A stretch of DNA of 64,000 nt. Origin: Streptomyces monashensis. GTDB lineage: Bacteria; Actinomycetota; Actinomycetes; Streptomycetales; Streptomycetaceae. Made by a program: the position numbers and the translations under genes. Location: NCBI RefSeq assembly GCF_001866665.1, contig NZ_MLYO01000007.1, positions 62,001 to 126,000 on the forward strand, given 5' to 3'. Below are positions 9,939-17,772 of this stretch, in pieces. Every line of letters starts with the position of its first letter. Within the stretch, counting starts at the first letter, position 1. The notes under the pieces were generated by a model, which made no database searches, was not told the DNA's origin, and saw only the letters and a list, made by a program, of their open reading frames with translations.

Positions 9939-11141
9939 TCAGCGCTTCGACCAGGCGAGTGCCGGCCCCATCGCGTAGCGCTTGCGCAGCTCGTCGGCGA
10001 CCCGCCGGGAAGCGGGGGGACGGCCCCTTTGCGGCGTGGGTTCAGCCGGGATTCCGCTCCCGGGCTCGGGCTTCTGCACGGGCGGGGGCGAGTTCTCCAC
10101 ACCGTTCTCGACATCGCTCTCGGTGTCCGGACCGGATTCACCGCCGGACGGCGGGACGGGGATGTTCTCCGCCGGCGATGCCGACTCTTCGCGCAGCAGC
10201 CTCTCAAGTGAGTCGAGCCGGTCCAGCATGGGCGTGTCAGGCTGGGGCAGCACCATCGTAGGATGATCCTTCGGCGTCGTCTCCTGGATCAGAGCGCGCC
10301 GTGCCCGGGCCGGACTCGTACCCAGCAGGCGCATCAGATCGGCACATTGCCGGGTGACCTCCTCCAGGGAGGGGCGGTCCTCCGCCTTGTGTGCCAGCAT
10401 GGCCGACACGACGGGGGCCAGTTCATCGGGCAGCCCGGACAGATCGGGGCCGATCTCGGCGTTGACCACCTGCGCGGCGACCGCCTCCCACCGGGCTCCG
10501 TCGTACGGGTAGTGCCCGGTCGCTGCGTATAGAAGTACGGTGCCCAGGCCGTACACGTCAGCAGCCTGTGTCACCTCCAGTTCACCCAGGGCCTGCTCAG
10601 GCGGCATGCAGCGAACTGTGCCGATGACCACACCGGCCTGGGTGAGCGACCCCTTGGACGCCCCGACGAAGGCACCGAGACCGAAGTCGATAATCACCGG
10701 ACCGAAGTCTCCGAGAATGACGTTCTGCGCCTTCAGGTCACGGTGTACCAGGCCCGCGGCATGCACGGCGGCAAGCCCTTCGGCCAACAGCGCGCCAAGG
10801 CTCGCCACGAGTGGCGTAGACAGCGGACCTTGGTCCTTCACGACATCGGAGAGCGGGCGACCAGGAACGTAGTCCATGGCCAGCCAGGGCAGCTCGGCGA
10901 ACGGGTCCGCCTCAATGAAACGGGCCACACGACCCGTACCCGAGATCGTACGCGCGATCGTCGCCTCGCGTTCGAACCGGGCGCGCGTGTGCGGATCCGT
11001 ACGGTCGGGCCGGATCACCTTCACGGCGACCGGTTCACCCGCGACCGAGTAGCCGAGGTATACCTCCCCCATCCCGCCCGCGCCGAGCCGCCGCTCGACA
11101 AGGTACGGACCGATACGCGACGGCAGAGACGCGCCGCTCAC
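9939..11141 (-). CDS. Ser/Thr protein kinase next to DISARM
   Basis: 400 aa from the GTG at 11141, chosen because AGGGGG lies about 7 nt upstream and the in-frame extension beyond it reads like non-coding DNA. Complete Hanks-type kinase: glycine loop RRLGAGGMGEVYLG, catalytic lysine PVAVKVIRP, HRDLKAQNV catalytic loop, DFGLG, and the APE-equivalent MPPEQ. After about residue 265 comes a Pro/Glu-rich, probably disordered region ending RVADELRKRYAMG. No transmembrane helix is evident, so it is probably cytosolic. It is same-strand and about 105 bp upstream of drmD. Kinases occur in other defence systems (for example PglW), so a regulatory role in this cluster is plausible but inferred. Confidence 0.85.
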   Translation of the reverse strand: MSGASLPSRIGPYLVERRLGAGGMGEVYLGYSVAGEPVAVKVIRPDRTDPHTRARFEREATIARTISGTGRVARFIEADPFAELPWLAMDYVPGRPLSDVVKDQGPLSTPLVASLGALLAEGLAAVHAAGLVHRDLKAQNVILGDFGPVIIDFGLGAFVGASKGSLTQAGVVIGTVRCMPPEQALGELEVTQAADVYGLGTVLLYAATGHYPYDGARWEAVAAQVVNAEIGPDLSGLPDELAPVVSAMLAHKAEDRPSLEEVTRQCADLMRLLGTSPARARRALIQETTPKDHPTMVLPQPDTPMLDRLDSLERLLREESASPAENIPVPPSGGESGPDTESDVENGVENSPPPVQKPEPGSGIPAEPTPQRGRPPASRRVADELRKRYAMGPALAWSKR

Positions 11142-11321
11142 CGCACACCCCCTGACTCCCGCAGCGAAAGCACACCCTCGCTCGGCGCATGCCCCCGCTC
11201 CGCCATAGAAGAAGCAAAGCACGAGGGGCATGGACACCGACGAATCACCGCTACAGCCTACTGATCGGCATCCCACGGGAGGAAGTGATCACATCGGACC
11301 GGGAGCAGCCTCCGGGCTCTA

Positions 11322-11338
11322 TGTCCTGAATTAGGACA
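11322..11338. promoter_or_regulatory. Palindromic operator candidate
   Basis: TGTCCTGAATTAGGACA is an inverted repeat with 6-bp arms around a 5-nt centre. It lies in the roughly 390-bp gap between the divergent kinase and nuclease-like genes, the expected place for a repressor site. No cognate regulator is evident nearby. The rest of the gap shows no gene I can support. Confidence 0.4.
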
Positions 11339-11532
11339 CTATGTGTGCGGCTCGGTGATCTCAGGGAATGTCACCCCGGTCCGTCCAGATTCAGCAGCAG
11401 GCCCCACAGACCTACGCGTGGCTGTCCTGAGAGCAGGCCCAGCGGACGATGCAAGCTCACAGCCTGATCGGAATAGCCACGGGCCCGGTTTCCATTGCTT
11501 CTCCTGTAGGGATCGCGCGGAGGGGGACGCTG

Positions 11533-12477
11533 GTGACCGACCTGAAGCTGTTCCGGCTGGATGCCGATGGCCAGGACGTCGAGCTGCGGGGCTCGACGGT
11601 GGCGCTGGAGGTAGAGCTGCAGCGGCGGATCGAGGCAGGCATGGAGGCCATGCTCGGCATCCGCTTCCTGGCGTCGGAGTACCCGACGGGGCCTTGGCAC
11701 CGGGGCCGGATCGACTCGCTCGGTCTGGACGAGAACGGCACACCTGCGCTGATCGAATACAAAAAGGGCTCCGACAGCGGTGTCCTGTCGCAGGCTGTCT
11801 CCTACCTATCTTGGTTGGACTCCGCGCGTCACGAGTTCGAGGCCTTGGTCAAGGAGAAGCTGGGCTCAGAGGTCGCCCAGTCGATCGACTGGCGGAACCC
11901 TCGGATGGTCTGCATCGCCGCTGGCTTCTCGCACCACGACCGAGTCGCGGTGCGCCGTCTGCGCGAGCGGATCGACCTGGTGCGCTACCGCGTCTTCGAG
12001 GGTGGGCTGCTGAGCCTGCTACTGATCGAGTCCACGCCCGGATCTACGAGACCGATATCGGATCGGCGCCAGCGCCGCGAGCGGGAGGTCACGGCTGGTG
12101 CCGCCAGCAAAGGCGGGAAGACGTCCGCTCAGGCGACCGCTACCGAGGGTGCGATTCCTGGCTGCCTGCAGGACCTGTACGCCGAGCTGGACGAGGCCCT
12201 CACCGCCTGGGGCGAGGTCGAGGTGGCTCAGCTTCGGCACTACATCGCCTACCGCCGGCTGGTGAACGTCGCCTCCGTCATCTTCCGCCCGAAGCACGAA
12301 GCGATCCTGGTCTACCTCAAGATCGACCCGGACACGGTCGAGCTGGAGGACGGTTTCTCCCGCGACATGCGTCACATCGGTCACCTCGGGACGGGCGACC
12401 TGGAGGTGCGGATCGCCTCGGCGGCCGACCTGGAGAAAGCGGAGCCGCTGATCCGGCGGGCGTTCGAGGCTGCGTGA
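11533..12477 (+). CDS. Nuclease-like protein with C-terminal DUF5655-type domain
   Basis: 314 aa. The GTG at 11533 is preferred because AGGGGG lies 7 nt upstream. The N-terminal half resembles the DUF91/NucS-like PD-(D/E)XK fold: ...GRIDSLGLDENGTPALIEYKKG supplies the D ... EYKK signature near residues 60-80. The last 100 residues (TAWGEVEVAQLRHYIAYRRL onward) resemble DUF5655. Such proteins are common near mobile DNA and defence genes; the reaction is not established. It is the only plus-strand gene in the left 13 kb and converges on the methylase across a terminator. Confidence 0.65.
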   Translation: MTDLKLFRLDADGQDVELRGSTVALEVELQRRIEAGMEAMLGIRFLASEYPTGPWHRGRIDSLGLDENGTPALIEYKKGSDSGVLSQAVSYLSWLDSARHEFEALVKEKLGSEVAQSIDWRNPRMVCIAAGFSHHDRVAVRRLRERIDLVRYRVFEGGLLSLLLIESTPGSTRPISDRRQRREREVTAGAASKGGKTSAQATATEGAIPGCLQDLYAELDEALTAWGEVEVAQLRHYIAYRRLVNVASVIFRPKHEAILVYLKIDPDTVELEDGFSRDMRHIGHLGTGDLEVRIASAADLEKAEPLIRRAFEAA

Positions 12478-12487
12478 CGCAAGAGGA

Positions 12488-12529
12488 AGGGCGGCCGGCA
12501 CATCGGTGTCTCGATGCTCCAGCCGCCCT
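12488..12529. terminator. Bidirectional terminator hairpin
   Basis: AGGGCGGC and GCCGCCCT form an 8-bp perfect stem separated by 26 nt, in the 98-bp gap between two convergent stop codons. Position and G/C-rich stem fit a shared factor-independent terminator. Confidence 0.55.
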
Positions 12530-12575
12530 CTGGCGTCTGCGGTCCGTCTCACCCCTGGTCTGATCGTTCTCATGC

Positions 12576-13334
12576 TCATGCCTCCGGCCCGGCCAGGACG
12601 AAGGCGTCCTGGGCCAGAGTGTGTTGCGTTGCCCGCAACAGTCGCTGTTCTGCCACGTCGGCGTAGTGCGAGGACAGCTCAACGCCGACGAACTGCCGAC
12701 CCTCGCGTAGGGCCGCGACACCCGTGGAGCCGCTGCCAGTGAACGGGTCGAGGACGGTGCCGCCTTCGGGGCAGATCTGCACGAGCTGCTGCATGATCTC
12801 GACCGGCTTCTGTGTGATGTGGACGCGGTCCTTGCGGGGCTGGGAAGCGATGAAGTGGCCGGGCAGGTAGAGGTCCCGGTTCTTGTCGAGGCTGCCCTTG
12901 ACGCCCCAGATGATGAACTCGGCCGACTGCTTGAACCCGCCCTTGCGGGGCCGGCTGGCGGGCTTGATCCAGGGGATCGTGCCGCTCCAGGTCCAGCCCG
13001 CCATCTGCAGGGCGTCGCTGGTGGTCGGCTCCTGGCGCCAGTCGGAGAAGACCATGGCGACGGAGTGCTCCGTCGCGGCCCGGTACGCCTCGGTGAGCAG
13101 CGCGGTCAGCCAGCTTCGATAGCTCCGCTGGTCGCGGTTCTCGCCGGGGAAGTTCTGCAGGTCGTGCGCCGATCCGGCCGTGACGTACTTGGCACGGGCG
13201 GTGCGGCTGGTGCGGTCCGAGCTGGTGCGTCCACCGGAGTTGTACGGGGGATCGGTGATGACGGCGTTGACGCTCTCGTCCGGGAGGGTCTTCAGCACGG
13301 TAAGGGCGTCGCCTCGGTGCAGCGTGTAGCTCAT
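12576..13334 (-). CDS. Orphan site-specific DNA methyltransferase (beta class)
   Basis: 252 aa from the ATG at 13334 (GAAAGAGG upstream). The catalytic motif DPPYNSGG is near residue 28 and the SAM-binding motif VLDPFTGSGSTG is near the C-terminus, giving the beta-class order of N6-adenine or N4-cytosine methylases. No restriction partner is adjacent. Such solitary methylases are frequent on actinobacterial integrative elements, where they may protect transferred DNA. A longer in-frame extension to 13553 exists but lacks a ribosome-binding site and reads as non-coding. Confidence 0.82.
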   Translation of the reverse strand: MSYTLHRGDALTVLKTLPDESVNAVITDPPYNSGGRTSSDRTSRTARAKYVTAGSAHDLQNFPGENRDQRSYRSWLTALLTEAYRAATEHSVAMVFSDWRQEPTTSDALQMAGWTWSGTIPWIKPASRPRKGGFKQSAEFIIWGVKGSLDKNRDLYLPGHFIASQPRKDRVHITQKPVEIMQQLVQICPEGGTVLDPFTGSGSTGVAALREGRQFVGVELSSHYADVAEQRLLRATQHTLAQDAFVLAGPEA

Positions 13335-13490
13335 GTGCGGGGCCTCTTTCAGGGCACGACGGGACTGAGCCAGCTCCGGACGGCACTCAACGGCAGTCCT
13401 TCGGAGCGGGGTTGCGCCGGAGGTTAGCCGCGATTTCCGGCCGCACCTAACAAGCCAGTCCCGTACTCCGGGCCCGGGTTCGGCGGCCGT

Positions 13491-13519
13491 TTGGCGCGGC
13501 CGGAATCCCGGTCTACTGT
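13491..13519 (+). promoter_or_regulatory. Candidate promoter for the transfer operon
   Basis: TTGGCG, 17 bp, TACTGT: a plausible vegetative-sigma promoter. It would give a transcript starting near 13526, with an untranslated leader of about 300 nt containing the two-hairpin element and a small leader ORF ahead of the first transfer gene. Apart from these, 13335-13829 holds nothing I can call. Confidence 0.4.
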
Positions 13520-13692
13520 CTCGCCACGTCACCGAGGCAGAGCCCAGCTCCACCCCCGCTGACCTGTGCTGATTCCTGTTGCCGCGTCCGAGAACGTGAC
13601 CCGGCAGGCACGTTGACCCCCGTTCCCGCAGCCCGGAGGAGACCCGGTGTACTGCCTGAGATTACGAGCGCGGCTGGCTGCCGCGCATGACC

Positions 13693-13812
13693 TGAGACCG
13701 GCGTCCGGGAGCTACCAACTCCCCTGACCCGGGCCCGCCCTGAGAGGCGGATTCACATCGGTGCGGTGCCGACGGCTTTGCACGAGAAGTCGGCACCGCG
13801 CCTTCTACGAAC
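13693..13812 (+). ncRNA. Candidate structured leader RNA, copy A
   Basis: Two hairpins. Hairpin 1: GGGAG (13707-13711), loop CTACCAA, CTCCC (13719-13723). Hairpin 2: an 11-bp perfect stem GCGGTGCCGAC (13763-13773) with GTCGGCACCGC (13789-13799), loop GGCTTTGCACGAGAA. A GATTCACATC linker and a 3' CTACGAAC complete it. The same loops, linker and 3' box occur upstream of the minus-strand operon near 58.9 kb, where stem 2 has a different sequence that still pairs. It ends just before the Shine-Dalgarno of the next ORF, so it may control translation or termination. I do not recall a named RNA family for it. Confidence 0.6.
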
Positions 13813-13829
13813 CGCGAGGAGCCGCTGCC

Positions 13830-13916
13830 ATGCAGCACGCCCTGATACACCCACGCCCTGACCCAGCCCCGTTGTCCGTCCGGGCTGTCCGCCCCTGCGA
13901 ACGGCGGCGGCGATGA
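13830..13916 (+). CDS. Small leader peptide ORF (28 aa)
   Basis: ATG preceded by GCGAGGAG; the 28-codon frame (MQHALIHPRPDP... ending CERRRR) stops in an ATGA overlap with the start of the NlpC/P60 gene. The overlap predicts translational coupling. It follows the leader RNA directly, so it may be the translated part of an attenuation device. No homology is claimed. Confidence 0.4.
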   Translation: MQHALIHPRPDPAPLSVRAVRPCERRRR

Positions 13917-15058
13917 AGAAGACCACCGGAGCCGTCGTCGGCCTCTGCGCATCCGGTCCGATGCTGCTGGCCGTTCCGATCCTCGCTTTCAGTGCCGGGA
14001 CTGCTTCGGCCTCCTGCTCGACTGGCGGTATGCAGGCTGTGAATACCTCAGCCGTTGCCGCTCAGGTAAAGGCGGTCCTGGACGGCGGCGGCAAGGGCAC
14101 GGTCTCCGTGCCGGGCCTGGCCGACCCGGCCGAGCAGATCCCCAACGCCAAGGCCATCCAGGCCACTGGTGTCGCGATGAACATCCCGGCCCGGGGCCAG
14201 ATCGTGGCCCTGGCGACCGCCCTGCAGGAGAGCGGTCTGCGGAACCTGACCTACGGCGATCGTGATTCGCTGGGTTTGTTCCAGCAGCGTCCGTCGCAGG
14301 GCTGGGGCACCGCGAACGAGGTCCTCGACCCGGTGCACGCCTCGACGATGTTCTACGAGGCGCTGGAGAAGGTCTCGGGTTGGCAGTCCCTGTCCGTTAC
14401 CCAGGCCGCCCAGGCGGTGCAGGGGTCTGGCTTTCCCGAGGCTTACGCGAAGTGGGAGCCCCTGGCCACCGCCTTGCAGAAGGCGATCGCACCGTTGCTG
14501 TCGAAGGCTGGCGGCGCGTCACCGAGCCCTTCGCCGTCCGGTTCGGGCAGCGCGGGCAGTCCTCCCGCGAGTACCGCAGGTGGCTGCACAAGCGGCGGGG
14601 ACGGAACCGACTTCGGAACCATCCCGCCCGGCGCGGCGCCGGCCGGATACAAGATTCCGGCAGACGCTCCGCCGAAGGTCCAGACGGCGATCCGCTGGGC
14701 GCTCGGCCAGCTCGACACCCCGTATCAGTGGGGCGGGAGCTGCACCGACTCCCACGGGCCCGACCCCATGGGTCGCTGCGACTGCTCCTCGCTGATGCAG
14801 CAGTCGTACAAGGCCGCCGGGGTCACCCTGACACGGACGACGTACACGCAGGTCAAGGAGGGCAAGCCGGTATCGATCGACGCTCTCCAGCCCGGTGATC
14901 TCGTCTTCACCGAGGGGACTGCCGAAGTCCCGGAACACGTCGGGATGGTCATCGGCCAGGGCTTGATCGTGAACGCCCCGCACAGCGGCGACGTGGTCCG
15001 CCTCGCGACCCTCGCGTCCTGGAAGCCGCAGATTCTCGCGGCCCGCCGAGTCGTCTGA
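13913..15058 (+). CDS. Conjugation-associated NlpC/P60 cell-wall hydrolase
   Basis: 381 aa. The N-terminus (KK, then LLAVPILAFSAGTASA) is a signal peptide or membrane anchor. Residues about 85-175 resemble a lysozyme-like domain (QESGLRNL ... SLGLFQQRPSQGWG), followed by a Ser/Pro linker. Residues 250-381 are NlpC/P60: catalytic Cys in GRCDCSSLMQQSY and His in PEHVGMVIG. Two wall-degrading domains in one secreted protein is the usual design of the muralytic subunit that opens peptidoglycan for a Gram-positive type IV secretion channel. First major gene of the operon. Confidence 0.88.
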   Translation: MKKTTGAVVGLCASGPMLLAVPILAFSAGTASASCSTGGMQAVNTSAVAAQVKAVLDGGGKGTVSVPGLADPAEQIPNAKAIQATGVAMNIPARGQIVALATALQESGLRNLTYGDRDSLGLFQQRPSQGWGTANEVLDPVHASTMFYEALEKVSGWQSLSVTQAAQAVQGSGFPEAYAKWEPLATALQKAIAPLLSKAGGASPSPSPSGSGSAGSPPASTAGGCTSGGDGTDFGTIPPGAAPAGYKIPADAPPKVQTAIRWALGQLDTPYQWGGSCTDSHGPDPMGRCDCSSLMQQSYKAAGVTLTRTTYTQVKEGKPVSIDALQPGDLVFTEGTAEVPEHVGMVIGQGLIVNAPHSGDVVRLATLASWKPQILAARRVV

Positions 15059-15146
15059 CCGGCGCCTTCCCCCTCCCCTCTTCTTCTCGCACCGCCGCTG
15101 CGCCCTCTCGGGCTTTGGCGCGTGCTAAATCAAACTGGAGTTCGTA

Positions 15147-15455
15147 ATGTACCTCGCCGACAAGGTCGTCCAGCTCGCCTACGACCCCGGGATCAAGCCG
15201 AACGAGGGCGGACTGCCGGGCCTCGCCGTCCTCAAGCAGGTGATGGGCTCCATCAACCTCTTCGGGATCATCGCCGTGGTCGGCGCGCTCGCCGTCAGCG
15301 CGGGCGTATGGGCCTGGGGCCATCACTCCGGCGGCCATCAGGCCGAGGCCAACGGCAAGAAGGGTGTGCTGGTCAGCGCTGGCGCGGCCCTCCTGCTGGG
15401 TGCCGCGAACGGTGTGGTGGCCTTCTTCAGCACGCTGGGGACGAGGGTCCACTGA
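15147..15455 (+). CDS. Small two-helix membrane protein (DUF6112-like)
   Basis: 102 aa. Two hydrophobic segments, INLFGIIAVVGALAVSAGVW and VLVSAGAALLLGAANGVVAF, are joined by a short Gly/His/Lys loop. This is the layout of DUF6112 proteins and of VirB2/TrbC-like pilins. Same position in the operon as the small pilin-like gene of SCO6880-type clusters. Its TGA overlaps the next ATG. Confidence 0.7.
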   Translation: MYLADKVVQLAYDPGIKPNEGGLPGLAVLKQVMGSINLFGIIAVVGALAVSAGVWAWGHHSGGHQAEANGKKGVLVSAGAALLLGAANGVVAFFSTLGTRVH

Positions 15456-16144
15456 TGTCTCGCCGCTCCTCGAACCCCGGCGGCGCATCACGTGTGCGCC
15501 GACGGGCGCTGCTCGGCACTGCCGTCCTAGTGGTGCTCGTCGCCCTCGCCGGCCTGGCCGCCTACCTCACTCGCGATGGCAGGGATGCCCCCAAAACCCA
15601 CGAACCGCTGAAGAGTTCGGCCGCTCCCTCGTCCTCGACCGCTTCGCTGTCCGGATCGCCCTCACCGCGCGCACGCCCTCACGCGCTCCCGGTCCCACCG
15701 AAGACCCACGACCCGATCGCGTTCGGGAAGGCAGCCGCCGCAGCACTGTGGTCCTACGACACCCGCGCGTACTCACAGGCGGAACTGCTGACTGCCCTCC
15801 ACGGGTGGCTGACCACCGAGACCAAGTACGCCGACCCTGCTTCGGTCGACGCGGTCGTTCCCTCGCGTGTGCTGTGGAAGGAAATGGCCGCGAACGGCCA
15901 GTTCGCCACCACGACCGTGAACGAGGGGCACTTCCCGGACTCGTTCACCCAGGCCCTTCAGGCGAATCCCGGAACGATCACGCAGGCGTACGTCTACGCC
16001 GTGACAGTCTCCGGCAAGCAGTCGATCGCCTGGAACGGCTTGCGCGCCGGCGGCGCGGAGAACCGCGTCACCACCCTCGCGGTCCAGTGCCGCCCCTCCC
16101 ATTCCTGCGCCCTGGCCGGCGTCATGCCGTCCGTCGCGCCCTGA
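15455..16144 (+). CDS. Membrane-anchored transfer protein, possible VirB8/TcpC-like
   Basis: 229 aa. A positive N-terminus is followed by one transmembrane helix (LLGTAVLVVLVALAGLAAYL) and a Ser/Pro spacer to about residue 80; an extracytoplasmic domain of about 150 residues follows. One TM plus an external domain of this size matches VirB8/TcpC bridging proteins, but I see no diagnostic motif. Start overlaps the upstream stop (TGATG), so it is coupled to the pilin-like gene. Confidence 0.6.
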   Translation: MSRRSSNPGGASRVRRRALLGTAVLVVLVALAGLAAYLTRDGRDAPKTHEPLKSSAAPSSSTASLSGSPSPRARPHALPVPPKTHDPIAFGKAAAAALWSYDTRAYSQAELLTALHGWLTTETKYADPASVDAVVPSRVLWKEMAANGQFATTTVNEGHFPDSFTQALQANPGTITQAYVYAVTVSGKQSIAWNGLRAGGAENRVTTLAVQCRPSHSCALAGVMPSVAP

Positions 16145-16171
16145 CCCCCCATCCAGAAAGGAGGTATCGCC

Positions 16172-17584
16172 ATGGGAGTCTGCGACTTTCCGCTGATGGA
16201 CAAGGTGTGCGGCGCTGTTGACTTCGTCACCAACCCCGCCGGGTCCGTCACCGACGGCATCGGAGCATGGATCGCGAAGTCGGCGGGCGAACTGGCCGCC
16301 AGCGCTGCGGATCTCGCCGCGAAGGCCGTCAACGAAACTACCGCCATCGATCTCAACGCCGGATGGTTCCGGGACAATTACGAACTCCTGCTGCCCATCG
16401 GGCTCGCGCTGACCGTCGGGACGTTCTGCATCCAGTTGATGTTCGCGGCCTGGCGACGGGACGAACGCGCCCTGGCTCAGGCCGCCATCGGCACCATGAC
16501 CGGCGTCCTCTTCAGCTTCTGCGCCGTCGCCTTCACCTCCGTCGCCATCACCGTGGTCGACGCCTTGTCCGACGGCCTGTTCAAAGCAGCCAACAGCTCG
16601 GTCGACGCCGCAATCCGCCGTGTGGTGAAGGTCAACGAACTGGGGGCGATGTACGGCCTCGGCTGGGGCGTCCCAACCCTGGTCGCCCTCGGATGCGCGA
16701 TCGGCGCGTTCATGTACTGGGGCGTTATGGTCGCCCGAAAGGTCGGCGTCCTGATCATGGTCGCCCTCGCCGTCTTCGCCGGATCCGGCGGCGGCTGGGA
16801 AGTCGCCAAGCGCTGGCGGCGCGGCTGGACCGAGGCCACCGCCACGCTTGTCGTGTCGAAACTGCTGATGACCGTGGTCTTCCTGATCGGCGTCTCGGCG
16901 ATGGGCAAGTCGGATGCCCACGACGGCATGGCCGCACTGTCCGACGCGCTGGCAGGCGTCGTCGTGATGGTGCTGGTCCTGCTGTGCCCGTACGCCACCT
17001 ATAAGTTCGTCCACTGGGCCAGCGACGCCGGCGGCCACGACGACCTGCATCGCACCGGCGTTGCTGGCATGGCGGTCGCCGCAGGGGCCGCGAAGACCGC
17101 AGGCAGCCTGGCGATGCAGGCCAGCACCGGTACACGTGCACCGCAGGGTCCGAGCCAAGTCCCCGGCGCAGGCAGCGACGGTGTCGCCTCTGGCATCAAC
17201 CCCTCCGGCAGCAACCTCAGCAAGGAGGGCATCGACGCCGGGCCGCCCAAGCCGCAGACACGGTTCCGGTACGGCGAAGACCCGAACGCCTCCGGCGACA
17301 AGGGTCGGGCCCTGATCCAGCGCCCCGGCATCCCGCCGCTCATCACCCGGCTCAGCGAGGGCGAATCGGGGGGTTCCGAAGGAGGCGCCCCGGGTGGTCA
17401 GTTCGCTGGCCCGTCGGCTCCGGGCGGCAGCATGACCCGCGCTGGTGCCGCGTCGGCTGCCAGCCCTGCACCCGGGGGCGAGAGCAGCCCTGCCGCACCG
17501 CCGTCCTCGACCGGGCCATCGGCAACCGGTTCCCCGACGCCGACGAGCTGGGTGTACCCCAACCAGCCGCCTTCGGGGTCCTGA
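16172..17584 (+). CDS. Polytopic transfer channel protein (SCO6881-like, VirB6/TrbL-type)
   Basis: 470 aa, preceded by AAAGGAGG. Five or six hydrophobic helices lie between residues 70 and 285, including LLLPIGLALTVGTFCIQLMF and VLIMVALAVFAGSG, followed by a 170-residue hydrophilic, Gly/Pro/Ser-rich tail. This layout matches the VirB6/TrbL-like integral membrane subunit of actinobacterial T4SS clusters. Unlike the accessory proteins further along, its C-terminus (NQPPSGS) lacks the Arg-terminated tail. Confidence 0.75.
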   Translation: MGVCDFPLMDKVCGAVDFVTNPAGSVTDGIGAWIAKSAGELAASAADLAAKAVNETTAIDLNAGWFRDNYELLLPIGLALTVGTFCIQLMFAAWRRDERALAQAAIGTMTGVLFSFCAVAFTSVAITVVDALSDGLFKAANSSVDAAIRRVVKVNELGAMYGLGWGVPTLVALGCAIGAFMYWGVMVARKVGVLIMVALAVFAGSGGGWEVAKRWRRGWTEATATLVVSKLLMTVVFLIGVSAMGKSDAHDGMAALSDALAGVVVMVLVLLCPYATYKFVHWASDAGGHDDLHRTGVAGMAVAAGAAKTAGSLAMQASTGTRAPQGPSQVPGAGSDGVASGINPSGSNLSKEGIDAGPPKPQTRFRYGEDPNASGDKGRALIQRPGIPPLITRLSEGESGGSEGGAPGGQFAGPSAPGGSMTRAGAASAASPAPGGESSPAAPPSSTGPSATGSPTPTSWVYPNQPPSGS

Positions 17585-17596
17585 GTAACCACAGCC

Positions 17597-17627
17597 GGGG
17601 GCGGGCTGCATCCCGCAGCCCGCCCCC
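17597..17627 (+). terminator. Strong intra-operon hairpin
   Basis: A 13-bp perfect stem GGGGGCGGGCTGC / GCAGCCCGCCCCC closes a 5-nt loop just after the VirB6-like stop. Because transfer genes continue downstream, it may attenuate transcription or act as an mRNA processing barrier. Confidence 0.55.
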
Positions 17628-17667
17628 CGTACCCCGCGCCGCCGATCACCAGAAACGGAGCTCTGCC

Positions 17668-17772
17668 ATGACCTCCAGAAGAGCGCCGCGCACCTCGCCC
17701 TCCGCCAGCTCCCACCGTCTGGAACCACCATGTCTGACAAGCCCCAGGCCGAAGCCATCACGGCCACCGTGA
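17668..17772 (+). CDS. Arg-rich leader peptide ORF, MTSRR type (34 aa)
   Basis: Begins MTSRRAPR, with tandem AGA codons at positions 4-5, rare in high-GC actinobacteria, and a GGAG upstream. It overlaps the first 43 nt of the next gene in another frame. A second ORF beginning MTSRRGPR with the same tandem AGA codons precedes the coupling-protein gene at 37.26 kb, which argues against chance. Ribosome pausing at rare codons could regulate the downstream gene. Confidence 0.4.
   Translation: MTSRRAPRTSPSASSHRLEPPCLTSPRPKPSRPP

Noticed and set aside
11142..11276. In-frame N-terminal extension of the kinase
   Set aside because: No ribosome site and Cys/Gly-rich non-coding character; the GTG at 11141 has a good Shine-Dalgarno.
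13335..13553. N-terminal extension of the orphan methylase
   Set aside because: Reads through a likely promoter region without a ribosome site; ATG at 13334 is better supported.
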